From Candidatus Enterococcus myersii (GTDB taxonomy: Bacteria; Bacillota; Bacilli; Lactobacillales; Enterococcaceae): a stretch of DNA of 64,000 nt. The notes under the pieces were generated by a model. The model was not told the DNA's origin. It worked only from the letters and a program-made list of their open reading frames with translations, and did not search any database. Shown in pieces: positions 60,971 to 64,000 of this stretch (position 1 is the first letter of the stretch; each line of letters starts with the position of its first letter). Made by a program: the position numbers and the translations under genes. The stretch lies in assembly GCF_017316025.1 (NCBI RefSeq), contig NZ_JAFLVT010000008.1:372001-436000 (forward strand), in the 5' to 3' direction.

Positions 60971-62329
60971 TTACTGCGAATTTTCAACTGGTGCTTTTTT
61001 GATGACGGTCCAAATTAAACCTACACCAAAGCCGATAACAGCAGGCAAAATCCAGCCCATTCCCAGTTTGAAAAAGGGAAGGTAATCTGTCGCAAAGTGT
61101 AAGAGACTTTGAACCGGAGCTAAATTTTTCAAGAAGGCAGGGGCAGCGTTCAAACCGTCAATGATTGCAGCAAACAAAGTGAAATACGTGGTAAGTCGAT
61201 ACACGCTAGCTCTTTGTTTAAACAAAGGTCCAAGTAAAGCTAATAAAATTAAAGTGATGGCTAACGGATACGTGAACATCAACACCGGTGTTGAAAACTC
61301 AATGATCTTCGTTAGTCCAACATTGGCAAATAAGCAGGCTAAAAAACTAGCACCAGTAACAAAAGTTGTATATTTTTGTTGGGGGAATAATGCGACGAAT
61401 GTTTCCGAAAAAGCCGTAATTAACCCGATTGCAGTTTTTAAACAAGCGATGATAACGATAAAGGCTAGTAAAATACTTCCACCGGTACCAAGATAGTGGC
61501 GGGCAATCTCTGCTAAGGCAATGCCCCCATTTTCAGAGATGGCAAATTTACCTAAACTCATGGTCCCCATTAAAGCCAGTAAAGTGTAAATAATACCCAT
61601 TAAAAGAATGCTGACAAAACCCGATTTAACCGTATCGATGGCAATCGTGCTGGGTTTTTTAACGCCCATATCTTTTAAGGTCGTCACAATAATAATCCCA
61701 AAAGCAAGGGAAGCTAAAGCATCTAAGGTGTTGTAGCCTTCAGTAAAGCCTGTTAAAAAGGCGTGATTGGTGTAGTCTGCTTGAATAGGCGTAGCCTGAA
61801 TACCACCGATAGGATTTAAAAAGGCTAATAAAATTAAAATTCCTAATAGTAATAAAAACAACGGATTTAAAAATTTACCGACATAATTTAATAATTTTGT
61901 TGGCTTGCGGGATAATGCCCAGGCAGCTACAAAAAATAAAATACTAAAGCCTGCTAATGCTAGTGTAGTTTGCTCCTTAGCCAAAAAAGGCGCTAAGCCA
62001 ATTTCAAAAGAGGTTGTTGCTAACCGAGGTAAAGCAAAAAATGGTCCGATAACTAAGTATAATAAAATAGTAAAAATTTTGGCATAGGTCTTATTGACAC
62101 GACAAGCTAAATCATAAAGTCCGCTACTGCGGGATAAACCGATAGCTAAAACACCTAAAAAAGGTAAGCCAATACCAGTAACCAAAAAACCTAAATTCGC
62201 GCGAAAGACGTTAGCACCGGCTAGCTGTCCCATGTGCACTGGGAAAATTAAATTTCCCGCTCCAAAAAATAAACCAAATAACATTGAACCGACAAACAAA
62301 TAATCTTTAAATTGCAGTTTCTTTTCCAT
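60971..62329 (-). CDS. brnQ: Branched-chain amino acid/cation symporter
   Basis: 452 residues from the ATG at 62329 (AGAGGTGGG upstream). The start with [21 protein letters not shown] and the twelve-helix pattern are those of the LIVCS family, which imports Leu, Ile and Val with sodium or protons. A CodY-like box lies 150-165 bases upstream, fitting nutrient control. An extension to 62392 has no ribosome site. Confidence 0.95.
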   Translation of the reverse strand: MEKKLQFKDYLFVGSMLFGLFFGAGNLIFPVHMGQLAGANVFRANLGFLVTGIGLPFLGVLAIGLSRSSGLYDLACRVNKTYAKIFTILLYLVIGPFFALPRLATTSFEIGLAPFLAKEQTTLALAGFSILFFVAAWALSRKPTKLLNYVGKFLNPLFLLLLGILILLAFLNPIGGIQATPIQADYTNHAFLTGFTEGYNTLDALASLAFGIIIVTTLKDMGVKKPSTIAIDTVKSGFVSILLMGIIYTLLALMGTMSLGKFAISENGGIALAEIARHYLGTGGSILLAFIVIIACLKTAIGLITAFSETFVALFPQQKYTTFVTGASFLACLFANVGLTKIIEFSTPVLMFTYPLAITLILLALLGPLFKQRASVYRLTTYFTLFAAIIDGLNAAPAFLKNLAPVQSLLHFATDYLPFFKLGMGWILPAVIGFGVGLIWTVIKKAPVENSQ

Positions 62330-62478
62330 TTTCCCACCTCTAAAATTGTGTTTTCTTAAAATAATTGCAAAAGGCTTCGATAAATAAGTCATTTGCTCTT
62401 GTGAAAAGATTCTTTAAATGACAAATGTACCGTTTTATAAGTGTTACAAAAATAACAGAAAAGGTCTTGATTTTCAAG

Positions 62479-62493
62479 AGTTTTCTGAAAGTT
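62479..62493. promoter_or_regulatory. CodY-like box upstream of brnQ
   Basis: AGTTTTCTGAAAGTT matches 13 of 15 bases of the CodY consensus AATTTTCWGAAAATT. It lies between the divergent brnQ and TMEM175-type genes. Confidence 0.6.
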
Positions 62494-62580
62494 TGAATAA
62501 AAACGCAGTAAAGCAGGGGATAAAAGGATTACTTGTGCCCATAATCTTTAGGTATGCTAAAATAAGACGAGGTGAATATT

Positions 62581-63165
62581 GTGACAAAAGGACGTTTAAC
62601 GGCTTTTACTGACGGTGTTGTAGCAATCGTCATTACCATTTTAGTATTGGAAATTCGTTTTCCCCAAGCGCCAACTTTAGCATCACTTTTAGCCATGCGG
62701 GATGTGTTAACTGCGTATACTATCAGTTTTATTTTTGTCGCGGTTATTTGGGTGACACATCATCGGGTGATGAAAATGACAGAAAAAGTCGATGACCGGG
62801 TCATTTGGGCCAATATTTTTTGGCTTTTTTGGTTAACTTTGTGTCCAGCTGTCACGCAGTGGGTGGGAAGTAATCCGGGGATGTTCTGGCCAGCGTTAGC
62901 TTATGTGGTGGTGTACACCATGTGGAGCTTTTCATTTGGTATTTTAACAAAGCAAATTTTAAAAGCGAATGATGACAACACCCGGGGAACACAGTTGTTG
63001 CGCAATGATCGTCGTAGCAGTTTTTCAATGGTGATTAATCTATTATTAGTGGCAGCCGTTTTTTGGCATCCTACGATTGGGTTGTTTGGTCGTTTTATTG
63101 TTTCTGCCATTTGGATTCCTTCTTACGAAACAGCCGCCAAAATTCAAGCAGGATTGCATCTATAA
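62581..63165 (+). CDS. TMEM175-family potassium channel protein
   Basis: 194 residues from the GTG at 62581 (GAGGTG six bases before; GTG at 62572 overlaps that site). The first helix has RLTAFTDGVVAIVITILVLE, the F-(S/T)-D-G signature whose hydrophobic residues form the pore gate; six membrane helices in total. Bacterial members form tetrameric, potassium-permeable channels. It is divergent from brnQ. Confidence 0.9.
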   Translation: MTKGRLTAFTDGVVAIVITILVLEIRFPQAPTLASLLAMRDVLTAYTISFIFVAVIWVTHHRVMKMTEKVDDRVIWANIFWLFWLTLCPAVTQWVGSNPGMFWPALAYVVVYTMWSFSFGILTKQILKANDDNTRGTQLLRNDRRSSFSMVINLLLVAAVFWHPTIGLFGRFIVSAIWIPSYETAAKIQAGLHL

Positions 63166-63208
63166 ATTTTTTTATTTTCGCAGGGGAATTTATCCTTTCT
63201 GATATAGA

Positions 63209-63256
63209 TAAAAAGCGTTGGTAGTGAAGGGGAATCCTTCATTACCAACGCTTTTT
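63209..63256. terminator. Bidirectional terminator between the TMEM175 and permease genes
   Basis: AAAAAGCGTTGGTAGTGAAGG pairs with its complement in 63236-63256 around GGAAT; A- and T-runs on both sides serve both converging genes. Confidence 0.92.
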
Positions 63257-63292
63257 GCAGGTAACAAATAATTGTAACAAAAGGCCCTCATT

Positions 63293-64000
63293 TTATTTTC
63301 GCTCGAATTTAAAATGATAAATGAGCCACAAGATAACAAACCAAACTGGCGTTACCAAGGCTGCAATACGCGTCTCTTTTGATAAAAGTAAAACGACGGC
63401 AACAAATAATAAAAAGGCAAAAATTAAGACATTGCTATAAGGGTAAAGGGGCATTTTGAAGTCGTGACTTTTCTTTCCCAGCATACTTTTGCGATATTTC
63501 ATATGGGTGTAAACCAAGATACCCCAAATAAACAAAAAACAAGTCGTCGCAACACTTGTTACGATGGTGAATACCTCACTGGGCATAAAGTAATTTAAAA
63601 TGACGGCAATAAAAATGACTAATGCCGAAAAGAAGATGGCATTACCTGGAACTTGATGTTTGGTTAATTTTTCAAAGGGCTTTGGCGCACTGCCTTCTTG
63701 AGCTAAAGAGCGTAACATACGGCCGGTACTGTAAATCGCGCTGTTACAAGCAGATGCGGCGGCTGATAAAACGACTACATTAATGACAGTAGCAGCAGCA
63801 GTAATACCAATGTCAGAGAAGACTTCAACAAATGGACTTTCACTGGAATTTAAACTATTCCAAGGGTAAATTGCCATAATGACAAACAATGCTCCTAAAT
63901 AAAATAGAATAATTCGAATAGGGATGTTGTTAATTGCTTCTGGTAAAACTTTTTTCGGATTTTTGGTTTCGCCAGCAACAAGTCCAACCAACTCAATTCC
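63293..64000 (-). CDS. APC-family amino acid permease, 5' part outside window
   Basis: The last 235 residues are visible, with the frame open to the window edge (GIELVGLVAGETKNPKKVLP). The conserved E-x-V-G-x-x-A-G-E segment and helices 6-12 belong to the AAT subgroup (proton-coupled permeases for amino acids such as GABA, serine/alanine, aromatic amino acids). The substrate cannot be told from the C-terminal half alone. Confidence 0.92.
   Translation of the reverse strand, partial: GIELVGLVAGETKNPKKVLPEAINNIPIRIILFYLGALFVIMAIYPWNSLNSSESPFVEVFSDIGITAAATVINVVVLSAAASACNSAIYSTGRMLRSLAQEGSAPKPFEKLTKHQVPGNAIFFSALVIFIAVILNYFMPSEVFTIVTSVATTCFLFIWGILVYTHMKYRKSMLGKKSHDFKMPLYPYSNVLIFAFLLFVAVVLLLSKETRIAALVTPVWFVILWLIYHFKFERK

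Overview
The window looks like a stretch of chromosome from an Enterococcus or a very close relative among the low-GC Lactobacillales. The housekeeping blocks ymdB-ymcA-mutS-mutL and ruvA-ruvB, a BirA-type bioY operator, an Mga/MafR-like regulator and IS1216-like and Inc18-plasmid sequences all point that way. The species cannot be fixed from the sequence alone.

Bases 1 to about 24.8 kb are the late half of a temperate siphophage; its integrase and early genes lie left of the window. In order: end of the early/middle region (YopX, a free-standing HNH endonuclease, ArpU-type late regulator), a roughly 690-base non-coding, strongly folded region with a tRNA-Ile(GAU)-like gene, packaging and head genes (terS, terL, portal, MuF-type head protein, scaffold, N4-gp56-type capsid), connectors and tail genes (a tail chaperone pair joined by a -1 frameshift, tape measure, Dit, large tail endopeptidase/receptor protein), two holins and a GH25 endolysin. 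A two-gene cassette with its own promoter (23.5-24.5 kb) lies after the lysin and is bracketed by two copies of the lysin 3' end plus terminator.

Bases 24.9-26.1 kb are host DNA: bioY behind a BirA operator and a small membrane-anchored protein. From 26.41 to 41.17 kb lies a 14.75-kb integrated element in the 3' end of rpsD, bounded by a 24-bp direct repeat. Its right end holds the mobility module: tyrosine integrase, repressor, small HTH protein, Rep_trans-type relaxase/initiator and a YdcP-like protein. Cargo is a mosaic: a truncated Rgg regulator, the decayed end of a cell-wall-anchored protein, a sigma-54-dependent mannose-family PTS operon with its LevR activator, an IS1216-like element with a nonsense mutation, an Inc18-type omega-epsilon-zeta toxin-antitoxin cassette with a broken parA, and a truncated secreted protein with a small membrane partner. 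Outside the left boundary is the C-terminal relic of a second, related integrase, so two such elements probably once sat in tandem.

From 41.1 kb to the end is ordinary chromosome: rpsD with a leader, a formate/nitrite transporter, an AlkD-like repair protein, a HAD phosphatase, mgsA, ymdB, ymcA, mutS, mutL, a large unrecognised membrane protein, maf, msrB, ruvA, ruvB, a TetR regulator, a low-molecular-weight phosphatase, a YpfJ-type metallopeptidase, an Mga-like regulator, brnQ with a CodY-like box upstream, a TMEM175-type channel and the end of an amino acid permease.

The most interesting signals are the folded RNA region with an anticodon-arm look-alike beside a phage tRNA (2.4-3.1 kb), the post-lysin cassette (23.5-24.6 kb), the rpsD-targeting element family whose integrase 3' end doubles as arm sites and an rpsD terminator, and the truncated secreted protein/small membrane protein pair at 36 kb.
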